Source: Clostridia bacterium (lineage in GTDB: Bacteria; Bacillota; Clostridia; TANB77; CAG-508). Taken from it: a stretch of DNA of 64,000 nt. The notes beneath the pieces were generated by a model. The model worked only from the letters and a program-made list of their open reading frames with translations. It searched no databases and was not told the origin of the DNA. Position 1 is the stretch's first letter. The number at the start of each line of letters is the position of its first letter. Shown in pieces: positions 7,842 through 15,434 of the stretch. Made by a program: the position numbers and the translations under genes. The DNA lies in NCBI GenBank assembly GCA_017517685.1, contig JAFWYK010000009.1, positions 62,001 through 126,000 of the forward strand. The letters are read 5' to 3'.

Positions 7842-9086
7842 TTATCTTCTTTTTCTAGTTTTTTTAGATTTTGTAGTATGTCTATATAATCTTCCTGAAA
7901 TAACAATTAATGCAAGTCCAGTAACTAATAATATAAGAACTGTATAATTAGGTTTTTCTTCAACATTAGCACCAGCGATTAAGTTTGCACTATATTCAAT
8001 ATCATCAACTTTATACTTTATTGTACCAATTACATCACCTTTTGAAATTGGAGCTAAAAGTTCAGATTTATATTTGATATCAGGAATGATATCATTCATA
8101 TTAATGCTTTTATTATTAACAACAGTAATTGATTCATCAATTAATACATCTAGATTTTTTGTTTCTTTAGATCCATTTTCAATTAGGATTGTTTCTACAT
8201 GAGTATTTGCTTCTTTAACTTTAGTTAATGTGTAATTATCATATCCATAATTAAATAACGTTTTTGAATCAATAAATCTTGCATTTAGTCCTGATGGAGT
8301 GGCACCTCCACCAAGAACAACTGCTATAAAATCTAGTCCATCTCTTGAAGCATAAGAAACTATACAGTTTCCAGCTTGAGAAGTATAACCAGTTTTAACA
8401 CCAGTTGCATATTTATAATAATAACTTGTTGAGCCTTCATCAAGTAAAAGGTTTGTAGTAGTAAAAGTTCTATCAGCATTTGGATATTTGTTTGTTGCAG
8501 GTAAAGTATATTCTTCAGTTGCAACTAAAGTTCTAAACATTTCATTTTGCATTGCATATTTTGCCATTAAATATAAGTCATAAGCAGTAGAGTAATGCCT
8601 TTCATCATGTATACCATTTGGGTTAACAAAATGAGTATTTGTACATCCAATTTCTCTGGCTTTAATATTCATCATATCTGCAAAGGCGTCTATTGAACCG
8701 CCAACATGTTCTGCTAGGGCATAGGCTGCATCATTTGCAGATTTTACCATTAAAGCATATAGTAAATCATTTATTGAGATTTCTTCATCAACTTGAAGAT
8801 CACAAGTTACATATCCACTTGGAAGGTTATCTAATGCTGTTTCTGAAATTGTAACCATATCATTTAAATTGCATTTTTCTAAAACTAAAATAGCTGTCAT
8901 TATTTTTGTTGTACTTGCAGGATATAGCTGTTTTGTTGAATTTTTTTCGTATAGAATTCTACCAGTACTTACTTCAACTAAAATAGCAGCTTTAGAATTA
9001 ATCGTTGGGCTACTTGCGTATGATACTGTTTGGAATAGCATTAAAATAACAAATATAATAGTAAGTATTTTGTTTTTTAATTTCAT
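7842..9086 (-). CDS. dacF: D-alanyl-D-alanine carboxypeptidase (PBP5/DacF type)
   Basis: 414 residues. A signal peptide ends near SYA (residue 24). The peptidase S11 catalytic motifs are all present: STTK at 58-61 (nucleophile Ser58), SAN at 116-118, and KTG near residue 230 in GVKTGYTS. A C-terminal PBP5-like beta domain is followed by one membrane anchor (~385-403, VLILLVTGLALIVISG) and a basic tail. It trims the terminal D-Ala of peptidoglycan pentapeptides outside the membrane. GTGAGGAT precedes the ATG. The gene name is used in the general sense; dacA/dacB/dacF subtypes cannot be separated with certainty. Confidence 0.93.
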   Translation of the reverse strand: MKLKNKILTIIFVILMLFQTVSYASSPTINSKAAILVEVSTGRILYEKNSTKQLYPASTTKIMTAILVLEKCNLNDMVTISETALDNLPSGYVTCDLQVDEEISINDLLYALMVKSANDAAYALAEHVGGSIDAFADMMNIKAREIGCTNTHFVNPNGIHDERHYSTAYDLYLMAKYAMQNEMFRTLVATEEYTLPATNKYPNADRTFTTTNLLLDEGSTSYYYKYATGVKTGYTSQAGNCIVSYASRDGLDFIAVVLGGGATPSGLNARFIDSKTLFNYGYDNYTLTKVKEANTHVETILIENGSKETKNLDVLIDESITVVNNKSINMNDIIPDIKYKSELLAPISKGDVIGTIKYKVDDIEYSANLIAGANVEEKPNYTVLILLVTGLALIVISGRLYRHTTKSKKTRKRR

Positions 9087-9240
9087 ATTATCCTCACATA
9101 TAAAAATTAATATAAATTATGATATATCAAAATTCGACAAAATACAATACATATAATTTGTTCATTTTTATTAAAATTGGTTATTTATTAGTGATATAAG
9201 ATAAAAGGAAAATTATTAATATTTATTTAAAAATGAGAGA

Positions 9241-9271
9241 AACCCTCATGTAGCGATGCCACACGAGGGTT
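9241..9271 (-). terminator. Terminator of the high-GC cassette gene at 9.3 kb
   Basis: AACCCTCATGT (9241-9251) and ACACGAGGGTT (9261-9271) form an 11-bp stem. The following minus-strand T-run is moderate. Its GC content is unlike the surrounding DNA. Confidence 0.65.
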
Positions 9272-9298
9272 CCTTTTAACGCATTAGCTGCGTTTGTG

Positions 9299-9724
9299 TT
9301 ACACTTTGACTTCAGCTCCTAATTCTTCGGGAACAAAAGGCTTCTGGTTATTCTCAAGTTGCTCGATAACATCGCCGAGTGCATCACTGTATGCAATGCA
9401 GGTATCGTAGCAGGGATTGTCTTTCCATGCATCGCGCAATGTGCTCAGACCAACATGCTCGGGAAGCACGTGATACTTGAGAAGAAGATGCTCTTCTTGC
9501 GAATCAATCAGGTTGCAGATTGTGTATGCTTCTTGAATTTTTAAGTCGTTGAGTTGCTTTTGCTGGTGCAAATAGCCGACAATTAAGATAGCACAGATCA
9601 GCATCGAGATGATGAAGAAGGTGAGAAAACGTCGATCAGACGCCAGACCCGATTGGCCGTGGTTTTCAGAGTACTCCTGATCGATAACTTGTGCCTCGCT
9701 GTAAGAAATTACAGACTTGTCCAT
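9299..9724 (-). CDS. Single-TM protein of a high-GC cassette, unknown function
   Basis: Start chosen at ATG 9724, preceded by AGAGAGG, giving about 141 residues rather than 148 from ATG 9745. The N-terminal ~33 residues are polar. One membrane segment follows (~34-54, FLTFFIISMLICAILIVGYL), then a soluble acidic domain with three Cys (TICNLID, NPCYDTC). I do not recognise a family. Base composition and codon choice (CTG, CGC, GCG, GGC-type codons) differ sharply from the AT-rich neighbours and match the cassettes at 12-15 kb and 60 kb. Promoter, leader hairpin (ACATCG CAAG CGATGT near 9757-9772) and terminator are its own, so it behaves as a self-contained unit. Confidence 0.75.
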   Translation of the reverse strand: MDKSVISYSEAQVIDQEYSENHGQSGLASDRRFLTFFIISMLICAILIVGYLHQQKQLNDLKIQEAYTICNLIDSQEEHLLLKYHVLPEHVGLSTLRDAWKDNPCYDTCIAYSDALGDVIEQLENNQKPFVPEELGAEVKV

Positions 9725-9809
9725 GGTTGTACCTCTCTTTTTCATTTATTCTTATTCACATCGCAAGCGATGTTGTAAGTGTAACTATCGAAATGTATGC
9801 GATATTATA

Positions 9810-9838
9810 ATTATACTACTTTTATGTTAACTTGTCAA
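9810..9838 (-). promoter_or_regulatory. Promoter of the cassette gene at 9.3 kb
   Basis: Minus strand TTGACA, 17 bp, TATAAT. The spacer contains GTTAACATAA, shared with the cassette promoter at 60.6 kb. Confidence 0.8.
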
Positions 9839-9883
9839 TTTTTGAGGAGGTTTGAAGGTTGTATTTTTAAGGGGAAGAAGGCG

Positions 9884-9911
9884 AAAAAAGAAACACCTTA
9901 ATAGGTGTTTC
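9884..9911 (-). terminator. Terminator of the LolA-like gene
   Basis: Minus strand GAAACACCT and AGGTGTTTC (9-bp stem, 4-nt loop) followed by TTTTTT. Confidence 0.9.
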
Positions 9912-9918
9912 AAAATAA

Positions 9919-10617
9919 TTAATCTCTATAAGAATATTCTGGATAATTGTCTAAATTAAATGGTTTTAAATCTTCGTCTTTAACTGTGTTAAATTCAAAT
10001 ATATTAACTTCTGTATGCATTTTTATAAGTTCTTCAGAATCTTTACTAGTAAAGTATTCATTTTTAACAATTAAATTTGTTGCTAAGTCTATATAGTATA
10101 TATCAACATCTTGATAATCAGTATAATTATCAGTTAATGAAACCTTTAAACAATCTAGATTATTGAATGTTTCAATTCCAAGATATTCAAATACACCAAG
10201 GTTTTCATTTGTTTCGTTTTGACTTGCTTTTTCTAAGAATGCATCTGAGTTTTTTGTTTTATAAATTGGAATTGTTGTTGCGATAATTCTTTTTCTTGGA
10301 TTAATAACTGTTATGTGAGAATTTTTATTTCTATTTTCAAATATTTCAGATGATTCATTTGTTGATTTATCAAGCTGATATGTATAAGTTAAATGATCTT
10401 TTATGTATATATCATAATAACCGATTAAGTTGTCATCTCCAGAATACATTTCTACTTTATGATGTAAATTAGTAAAATTTGTTTCTTGAGATAATAGCAT
10501 ATCTTTTACATTTTCATATGAGAACTTATATTTTGGATAGAAGTATATAACTAAGACTACAGTTGTAATTAATATAAGTACTGAAAGAATTATTGCTAAA
10601 ATTTTATTCTTTGACAT
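9919..10617 (-). CDS. Membrane-anchored protein, LolA/RseB-like fold candidate
   Basis: 232 residues with one N-terminal membrane segment (about 6-28, ILAIILSVLILITTVVLVIYF) and an outside domain rich in beta strands. The pattern of paired strands ending VDIYYIDLATNLIVKNEYF resembles the LolA/LppX/RseB lipid-binding fold, often seen in Gram-positive membrane-anchored lipoprotein-like sensors. There is no lipobox Cys. AGGAGG lies 7 nt before the ATG and a terminator follows. The fold call rests on pattern only and the function is unknown. Confidence 0.5.
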   Translation of the reverse strand: MSKNKILAIILSVLILITTVVLVIYFYPKYKFSYENVKDMLLSQETNFTNLHHKVEMYSGDDNLIGYYDIYIKDHLTYTYQLDKSTNESSEIFENRNKNSHITVINPRKRIIATTIPIYKTKNSDAFLEKASQNETNENLGVFEYLGIETFNNLDCLKVSLTDNYTDYQDVDIYYIDLATNLIVKNEYFTSKDSEELIKMHTEVNIFEFNTVKDEDLKPFNLDNYPEYSYRD

Positions 10618-10700
10618 AAATTTCCTCCTAAAAACAATTCTAATTTAAGATTAACATTAATTTTTAAAAATAGCAATAATCTATAGTTTAAAAACAGTGT

Positions 10701-10729
10701 TTGTCCTTTAAGAAAAAATATGTTATTAT
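10701..10729 (+). promoter_or_regulatory. Promoter of capA-like gene
   Basis: TTGTCC (10701-10706), 17-bp spacer, TATTAT (10724-10729). Confidence 0.65.
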
Positions 10730-10762
10730 ATAGCTGTAAAATATTAGGGAGGATTGAGTTAT

Positions 10763-11992
10763 ATGAAAAAAGTTATAATATCAATACTTACAATACTGTT
10801 ACTAGTAGCATTTGTATTTTTTGGAATGTATTTATCTGAAAAGTATATTATGAATAATACAGATTTAACGATTAAAGAAGTAGTAGATAATGCATTTACA
10901 AAAGAAGATAAGAAAGATGTTAAAGAAAATGATGAACCTATTATAGTAGAACTTGAAGAAAAAGAAGATATTAAAGTATCTATGTCAGTAATAGGAGATA
11001 TAATGTGCCATAATAGTCAATATAATGATGCATATAAAAATGGCGAATATGATTTTTCATATGTCTTTGATGATATAAAAGAACATATTGAAACTGCTGA
11101 TTTAGCTATAGGAAATTTAGAAACAACATTTGCAGGAAAAGATAGAGGGTATGCTAGTTATCCAACATTTAATACTCCAGAAATTTTAGCTCAAGATTTA
11201 AAAGAATTAGGAATAGATGTTGTATCAACTGCAAATAATCATAGTTTAGATACTGGATATAAAGGTATAGAATCTACAATTGATTATTTAGATGAAGCTG
11301 GAATTCTTCATACAGGAACGTATAAATCTGTAGAAGATCAAGAAAATATTGTTATAAAAGAAGTTAATGGTTTAAAATTTGCATTTCTAGCATATACTTA
11401 TGGAACAAATGGAATACCAGTTCCAAGTGGTAGAGAATATTGTATTAATTTAATTGATAAAGAATTAATAAAAACACATTTAGATTTAGCTAAAAACTTA
11501 AAACCAGATGTTATTTGCGTAAATATGCATTGGGGGATAGAATATCAAAATTCTCCAAATGCTGAGCAAGAAGAACTAGCAAATTTCTTATTTGAAAATG
11601 GAGTAGATATAATTTTAGGAAGTCATCCACATGTGCTTCAAAAAATGGAATCAAAAGAGATTTTATTATCAAATGGAGAATTAAAAAATGGTTTTGTAAT
11701 TTACTCACTTGGTAATTTTATGTCAGGGCAAACAAAAGCAAATACAAGAAATTCTATTATTTTAAAACTAGATATTATAAAAGAAGGTTCAACAGGTAAT
11801 TTAAGATTTGAAAATATAGATTATATACCAATTTATACATATACTTATCCAAATTTCAAAAATTATAAAGTTTTAGATATAAGAAAAGCTATTCAAAATT
11901 ATGAAGATGGAATAAATACATTAATAAGTAGAAATACTTATGATTTATTAAATAAAGAATTAGAACATGTAAATTATACTGTCGGATACTAA
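10763..11992 (+). CDS. CapA family metallophosphatase-like protein (poly-gamma-glutamate type)
   Basis: Start chosen at ATG 10763 because GGGAGG ends 10 nt before it; the upstream TTG 10754 would abut that site. The ~409-residue protein has an N-terminal membrane anchor (residues ~4-24) and an outside CapA/PGA_cap domain. Motifs are VIGDIMCHN (metal-binding Asp), IGNLETTF, STANNHSLDTG, VNMHWGIEY, ILGSHPHVLQ and YSLGNFMSGQ, the calcineurin-like series of this family. In Bacillus, CapA works in poly-gamma-glutamate synthesis and export. Here no capB or capC is adjacent, so the substrate is open. The gene is monocistronic. Confidence 0.9.
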   Translation: MKKVIISILTILLLVAFVFFGMYLSEKYIMNNTDLTIKEVVDNAFTKEDKKDVKENDEPIIVELEEKEDIKVSMSVIGDIMCHNSQYNDAYKNGEYDFSYVFDDIKEHIETADLAIGNLETTFAGKDRGYASYPTFNTPEILAQDLKELGIDVVSTANNHSLDTGYKGIESTIDYLDEAGILHTGTYKSVEDQENIVIKEVNGLKFAFLAYTYGTNGIPVPSGREYCINLIDKELIKTHLDLAKNLKPDVICVNMHWGIEYQNSPNAEQEELANFLFENGVDIILGSHPHVLQKMESKEILLSNGELKNGFVIYSLGNFMSGQTKANTRNSIILKLDIIKEGSTGNLRFENIDYIPIYTYTYPNFKNYKVLDIRKAIQNYEDGINTLISRNTYDLLNKELEHVNYTVGY

Positions 11993-12011
11993 AATTATTT
12001 ATAAAAATAGT

Positions 12012-12040
12012 AAAGGCGCTAGCAGTCTGCTGGCGCCTTT
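12012..12040. terminator. GC-rich hairpin between capA-like and cassette gene
   Basis: AAAGGCGCTAGCAG (12012-12025) and CTGCTGGCGCCTTT (12027-12040), 14 bp with one wobble. The minus-strand reading ends TTTACTATTTTT, so it probably terminates the minus-strand cassette gene as well as capA. Confidence 0.75.
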
Positions 12041-12057
12041 CTTTGGGGACTTTCGTC

Positions 12058-12804
12058 TCAACTTTCAGGTATGTACACATAATAGATACCGGTTTCAGCA
12101 ATGTCGTTCCACATGTTGAAGATTGTATATTCAGTATCGAATTCTTCGACGGAGTGAGGGCCGTCCCAGAAAGCATTGTGTTCGCGAACACGGGATTGCT
12201 TTCTATAAAGTTCAGGAATGTCGAATATCTGAATTGCAATACGAATACATGTAAGATTTTTTTCGCTGCTTTGAGTGATTTCCATCGTAGGTATGCTATC
12301 AGGGCGACTCAAAAGTTTTTCAAACGCTTCTTGAGATTTGACGAGCTTGAAAAGCTTGCGATGGATTTTTTCATCTGTTTGGCACCAATTGTTTGTACAG
12401 CCATTTGCAATGAACCAGGTAAGGTTTCGAGCGTCAGATGCAATAGTAGGATTTTTTCTTGCATTTTTAAGAGCTCGATCAAGCTGACCTTGGGTTTCCA
12501 CACTGCTTTTGATTCTGAGAATTGCCTCTGGTGAAAGGGGCTTATAAAACTCGAGAATCTTATCATAGATTCTTCTTCGGATTTGTTCTTCAGTTCCTTT
12601 GAAAAAATCTCCAGAAGGATGGTTTAATTGCTGCCGGAAAGCTTTGACAGTCTTTAGACAGTATTCAGTTGTTTCGATGCCGGAGTATACTCGATTACCG
12701 CGTACCATTTGAAGAGCTATTTTATGCCCTTGGCGGTAGAGTAGTTCATATTCTCCGATGATTTTGTTGATGTGTCTTTTGATGTGATCGGGTACTGTAT
12801 ACAT
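12058..12804 (-). CDS. Cassette protein with YYVYI C-terminus, unknown family
   Basis: Start set at ATG 12804 (MYTVPDHI), with AGGAG 8 nt upstream; a longer reading frame reaches 12867 but has no ribosome binding site and overlaps the -10 box. The 248 residues are soluble, helical and basic in the middle, with no signal peptide. The start (VPDHIKRHINK) and the end (FNMWND...TGIYYVYI) both align with the protein at 59852-60550 (IPKHVSDYINK and IAFDIWF...KGTYYVYI), so the two are distant relatives. GC content is well above the neighbours. No known domain recognised. The gene has its own promoter and terminator. Confidence 0.75.
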   Translation of the reverse strand: MYTVPDHIKRHINKIIGEYELLYRQGHKIALQMVRGNRVYSGIETTEYCLKTVKAFRQQLNHPSGDFFKGTEEQIRRRIYDKILEFYKPLSPEAILRIKSSVETQGQLDRALKNARKNPTIASDARNLTWFIANGCTNNWCQTDEKIHRKLFKLVKSQEAFEKLLSRPDSIPTMEITQSSEKNLTCIRIAIQIFDIPELYRKQSRVREHNAFWDGPHSVEEFDTEYTIFNMWNDIAETGIYYVYIPES

Positions 12805-12865
12805 TGTTTCATCTCCTATTAAAAGAGTTATAAAGGGTATCCCCATTGTATTTGGTACAAATATC

Positions 12866-12894
12866 ATTATACCATATTATGTAAATTAAATCAA
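12866..12894 (-). promoter_or_regulatory. Promoter of cassette gene 12058-12804
   Basis: Minus strand TTGATT, 17 bp, TATAAT. The spacer ends ACATAATATGG, nearly identical to ACATAATATGA at 60.6 kb. Confidence 0.8.
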
Positions 12895-12909
12895 TTAAAA
12901 TAATAAAAA

Positions 12910-12937
12910 CAAGGCTGGAGGTTAAATTCCAGCCTTG
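12910..12937 (-). terminator. Terminator overlapping the end of the methyltransferase gene
   Basis: CAAGGCTGGA (12910-12919) and TCCAGCCTTG (12928-12937) form a 10-bp stem followed on the minus strand by TTTTTATTATT. The stop codon of the methyltransferase (12922-12924) lies in the loop, so one arm is coding. Confidence 0.85.
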
Positions 12938-13560
12938 CTTTTTAGAATGGCAGTTCTTGATAGAGGGTCGAGAGATAGCCATGTGAGTTTTGCATATCCA
13001 TCTGATACCTTTAAAAGATAATCATACCATTCGCTGTAGCTCTTGGGCATTCCACCAGAAAGTTTTTTGTGTGGTACACCACAAAGAGACATGAAGAAAG
13101 GTTTGTTTTGTGTTTTGCATGCAAGTAAAACATGCTCGGTTGCATCACAGGGTTCTTGAGCGATAACAAAGTCATATTCAGAAAGATCAAATGTATTATG
13201 ATCAAACAAGCCTTTGATAGCTTTGACATTATCTGTTACATGCTCAACTTCGACGATAGTATCGATACAAGTTACATTGAAACCTTGCTTTGCTAAAATG
13301 CGAGAGAGTCTAGCGGTGCGCCCGCAACCAACTTCTAGAATTTTAGCTCCAGGGTATTTTGCAAGTTTTTTGCCAACAAAATTACCAAAGGATTCTTGGC
13401 GGGAGGGGATACCTCTAAGCCAAAGAAGGTAGTCAAGGAATTGATCTGACATAACGTCTTTATCTGGATGCTTGATCTCTTTTTCAAGATCATTAAGCTG
13501 TTTTGGACTTAGTTCATGCGGGTTAAATTGCCTGTAAGTTGAAAACGTCCGTGTAAACAT
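12922..13560 (-). CDS. SAM-dependent methyltransferase-like protein (high-GC cassette)
   Basis: 212 residues, start ATG 13560 with AAAGGAG 5 nt upstream. A class I Rossmann methyltransferase motif I is clear near residues 73-82 (ILEVGCGRTARLS). It is followed by motif II FNVTCIDTI and a motif IV-like region YDFVIAQEPCDATEH. The N-terminal 65 residues (SDQFLDYLLWLRGIPSR) are family-specific. The pattern is close to small UPF0146-like methyltransferases, but substrate cannot be read from sequence. The 5' leader is long (~95 nt) with two hairpins: GATATTC/GAATATC near 13579-13597 and a dyad at 13612-13626. It is divergent from the Cys-rich gene. Base composition matches the cassette group. Confidence 0.8.
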   Translation of the reverse strand: MFTRTFSTYRQFNPHELSPKQLNDLEKEIKHPDKDVMSDQFLDYLLWLRGIPSRQESFGNFVGKKLAKYPGAKILEVGCGRTARLSRILAKQGFNVTCIDTIVEVEHVTDNVKAIKGLFDHNTFDLSEYDFVIAQEPCDATEHVLLACKTQNKPFFMSLCGVPHKKLSGGMPKSYSEWYDYLLKVSDGYAKLTWLSLDPLSRTAILKSKAGI

Positions 13561-13611
13561 ACTTGCTCCTTTCGGGTAGATATTCTGTGTGAATATCGGG
13601 TGAGTTATAGA

Positions 13612-13626
13612 TGTGCAGTCTGCACA
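13612..13626. promoter_or_regulatory. Perfect 15-bp dyad in methyltransferase leader
   Basis: TGTGCAG T CTGCACA, arms of 7 bp. It lies between the promoter (13655-13683) and the start codon, and could be an operator or part of a leader RNA structure. Confidence 0.5.
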
Positions 13627-13654
13627 AACTATAAATTAACGTGTGACAATGAAA

Positions 13655-13683
13655 ATTATAACACAAATTAAATATTATGTAAA
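13655..13683 (-). promoter_or_regulatory. Promoter of methyltransferase cassette
   Basis: Minus strand TTTACA, 17 bp, TATAAT. The -35 is followed by TAATATT, echoing the other cassette promoters. Confidence 0.65.
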
Positions 13684-13699
13684 GTTTACAGTCAAAATG

Positions 13700-13729
13700 T
13701 TGACACTAATATATTAGCGATGTTATAAT
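13700..13729 (+). promoter_or_regulatory. Promoter of Cys-rich protein cassette
   Basis: TTGACA (13700-13705), 18 bp, TATAAT (13724-13729), about 50 bp before the start codon. It is divergent from the methyltransferase promoter 17 bp away. Confidence 0.8.
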
Positions 13730-13780
13730 ATATAAGCATTTTTTATAAATGTAATAATAATGAATAGGAGTGTATGCAAC

Positions 13781-14476
13781 ATGATTCAACGGACAACAGA
13801 CCATTATGAAAAGGTAGTCGCAAACTTCTACAAGACACACAATCTGGATGATGCAGTTCTGCTGTACATCACCAATGATGCTGTTTTGGCGAAAATTGCC
13901 GAAGGCCACAAGCGCTATATGAGCGTTCTTACCGAAGCTGAAAAGAGCGCACCTGAGGGAGTCGAAGAACTCGCTACCCAGGTTGCGGAGAAACTTTCCA
14001 TGGAAAGAGAAGCTTATGATGAGAAAATCACGGAAGTCTTCAAAGGCAAGTTCTGTGAAGTTTTCTCTTCTGCTATCATCTATATCGACATCAGAGATCA
14101 GCTCGTCGAGCTGCTGTACAATGCCGATAGTGAGAACTTGATGGCTCTTCTGGAAAGTGCTATGGATGATGTGCTGGAAAGTATGACGAACAGATTCGGA
14201 AATCTGGTAAGTTTACTTCTTCAGGGCATGCCCATGGAAATGGCTGAGGAGATTGCAGATGACGCTGGCGATGCTATCGTATGTCCTATCGAAGTATCCA
14301 TCCACATGGATGATGACGACGATGAATGTGAGGACTGCGACGGCTGCTGCTGTGAAGGCGAATGTGATCCCGATTGGGAAGACTGCAATGGCGAATGTGG
14401 CGGCAAATGCCCTTGTAAAGGAAAAGACACCTGTGAAGAAGATGGTTGCTGTCATGGAGAGGATCCCCGCGATTGA
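13781..14476 (+). CDS. Helical protein with acidic Cys-rich C-terminus (high-GC cassette)
   Basis: Start set at ATG 13781 because TAGGAG lies 10 nt before it; ATG 13760 is upstream of that site. About 231 residues. Residues 1-170 are helical and soluble (MIQRTTDHYEKVVANFYKTH). The last ~50 residues start with a DDDDDE run and contain about 15 Cys in CxxC, CC and CxC arrangements (CEDCDGCCCEGEC, CGGKCPCKGK). This tail could bind metal, like metallothionein-type or zinc-ribbon tails. I do not recognise a family for the helical part. The frame has near-even GC use and long open overlapping frames, as expected for GC-rich coding DNA. Confidence 0.75.
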   Translation: MIQRTTDHYEKVVANFYKTHNLDDAVLLYITNDAVLAKIAEGHKRYMSVLTEAEKSAPEGVEELATQVAEKLSMEREAYDEKITEVFKGKFCEVFSSAIIYIDIRDQLVELLYNADSENLMALLESAMDDVLESMTNRFGNLVSLLLQGMPMEMAEEIADDAGDAIVCPIEVSIHMDDDDDECEDCDGCCCEGECDPDWEDCNGECGGKCPCKGKDTCEEDGCCHGEDPRD

Positions 14477-14516
14477 TGGACTTTCCATTGACATGTAAGT
14501 AAAATTCAAGCCTATG

Positions 14517-14560
14517 CAAAATGCCACTTGAGGGAAACCTTAGGTGGCAGTTTTGTTTTT
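14517..14560 (+). terminator. Terminator of Cys-rich cassette gene
   Basis: CAAAATGCCACTTGAGG pairs with CCTTAGGTGGCAGTTTTG (small bulges) and is followed by TTTTTT. Confidence 0.75.
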
Positions 14561-14607
14561 TAAAAATAAGTATTATAGAATTGATGATGTCTTGAAAGTG
14601 CTGAAAT

Positions 14608-14636
14608 TTGAATGCTTTTTTAAAATATGATATAAT
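14608..14636 (+). promoter_or_regulatory. Promoter of TPM-like cassette gene
   Basis: TTGAAT, 17 bp, TATAAT. The bases just before the -10 (AATATGA) match other cassette promoters. Confidence 0.7.
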
Positions 14637-14689
14637 TAAAGATAGGTAAATTAAATAAAATATGCATATACATCAAGGAGGAAACAGCA

Positions 14690-15262
14690 ATGGGAAGAGG
14701 CGGACATCATAGATCATATCATAGATCATATCATCGTCGTTATGGAAGTAGTGGGAGTAGTCTTCCACTGTGGGCAGATTTTACAATTTTAGGAGTAGTT
14801 CTAGCATTTCTTTTTTTCTCTACGGTATCGACCAACGATAAAATCCGGAGTGGAGATAGAATTAATGTAGAATGTGAGGTAGTGGAATATTTGCAGGATA
14901 ATGCGGATTATTTTAATGATGAAGCAGAAAAGCAAATCGTTGAAAGCCTTAAATACTTCTACGAAAAGACTGGTTCACAGATGGTAATCGTTACTCAAAA
15001 AGAAAACATTAACGATAGTGGTACAGAAAAGATGTACTATGAGATGTTTGACGATGAAGCTCATGTTTTGCTTGTGCTGCCTATGGACGGTTTATTTGGC
15101 GGAAATTATACGCAGTATTACTATATGGGTGATGATGCTTTAAAAGTAATTGATGAAACTGGTATGAATCATATGCTGGAGAAAACTGAAAATGGACTGC
15201 AATCAAGAGGAACTGTATGGAGCAATGCGATTAAAAACATCGCTAATCTTATTATGGAGTAA
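14690..15262 (+). CDS. Membrane protein with His/Arg-rich N-terminus, possible TPM-like domain
   Basis: 190 residues with AAGGAGG 9 nt before the ATG. The first ~30 residues are rich in Gly, His, Arg, Ser and Tyr, with a doubled HRSYHRSY unit that may bind metal or nucleic acid. One membrane segment follows (~residues 30-45, FTILGVVLAFLFFSTVS). The outer domain has EKQIVESLKYFYEKTGSQMVIVTQ, resembling the start of TPM (YgcG-type) domains, where a helix precedes a central strand. The resemblance is short and uncertain. It belongs to the high-GC cassette group by composition, own promoter and own terminator. Confidence 0.65.
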   Translation: MGRGGHHRSYHRSYHRRYGSSGSSLPLWADFTILGVVLAFLFFSTVSTNDKIRSGDRINVECEVVEYLQDNADYFNDEAEKQIVESLKYFYEKTGSQMVIVTQKENINDSGTEKMYYEMFDDEAHVLLVLPMDGLFGGNYTQYYYMGDDALKVIDETGMNHMLEKTENGLQSRGTVWSNAIKNIANLIME

Positions 15263-15307
15263 TTAAAAGCATATTACCTATCAGAGCACTCGCACTGGTA
15301 AAAAAAC

Positions 15308-15340
15308 AAACCTTGGAAGGAGTAATCCGTCCAAGGTTTT
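15308..15340. terminator. Bidirectional terminator before the tRNA-fMet remnant
   Basis: AAACCTTGGA (15308-15317) pairs with TCCAAGGTTT (15330-15339). Plus reading gives TTTTGTTTT, minus reading gives TTTGTTTTTTT. It may be both the cassette terminator and the original tRNA-fMet terminator. Confidence 0.8.
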
Positions 15341-15344
15341 GTTT

Positions 15345-15362
15345 TGGTTGCGGGAATAAGAC
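15345..15362 (-). repeat. Displaced 3' end of tRNA-fMet, outer copy
   Basis: 17 of 18 bases match the 3' end of the intact tRNA-fMet (21303-21320), in the same orientation. Similarity then stops. It is followed on the minus strand by a terminator, as a displaced tRNA end would be. Confidence 0.7.
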
Positions 15363-15434
15363 GAGTTTTGCTTATTCCAAGCTTTTTAGATATTTTGTTT
15401 AGCGAATTGTTTAGTAAATTGAATCATAAAAAAT

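Noticed and set aside
12043..12534. Plus-strand open frame opposite the cassette gene
   Set aside because: It is the shadow of a GC-richer gene on the minus strand, with no ribosome binding site.
14213..14527. Several minus- and plus-strand frames across the Cys-rich tail
   Set aside because: They arise from low stop-codon density in GC-rich, repetitive Cys/Asp codons. None has a start signal.
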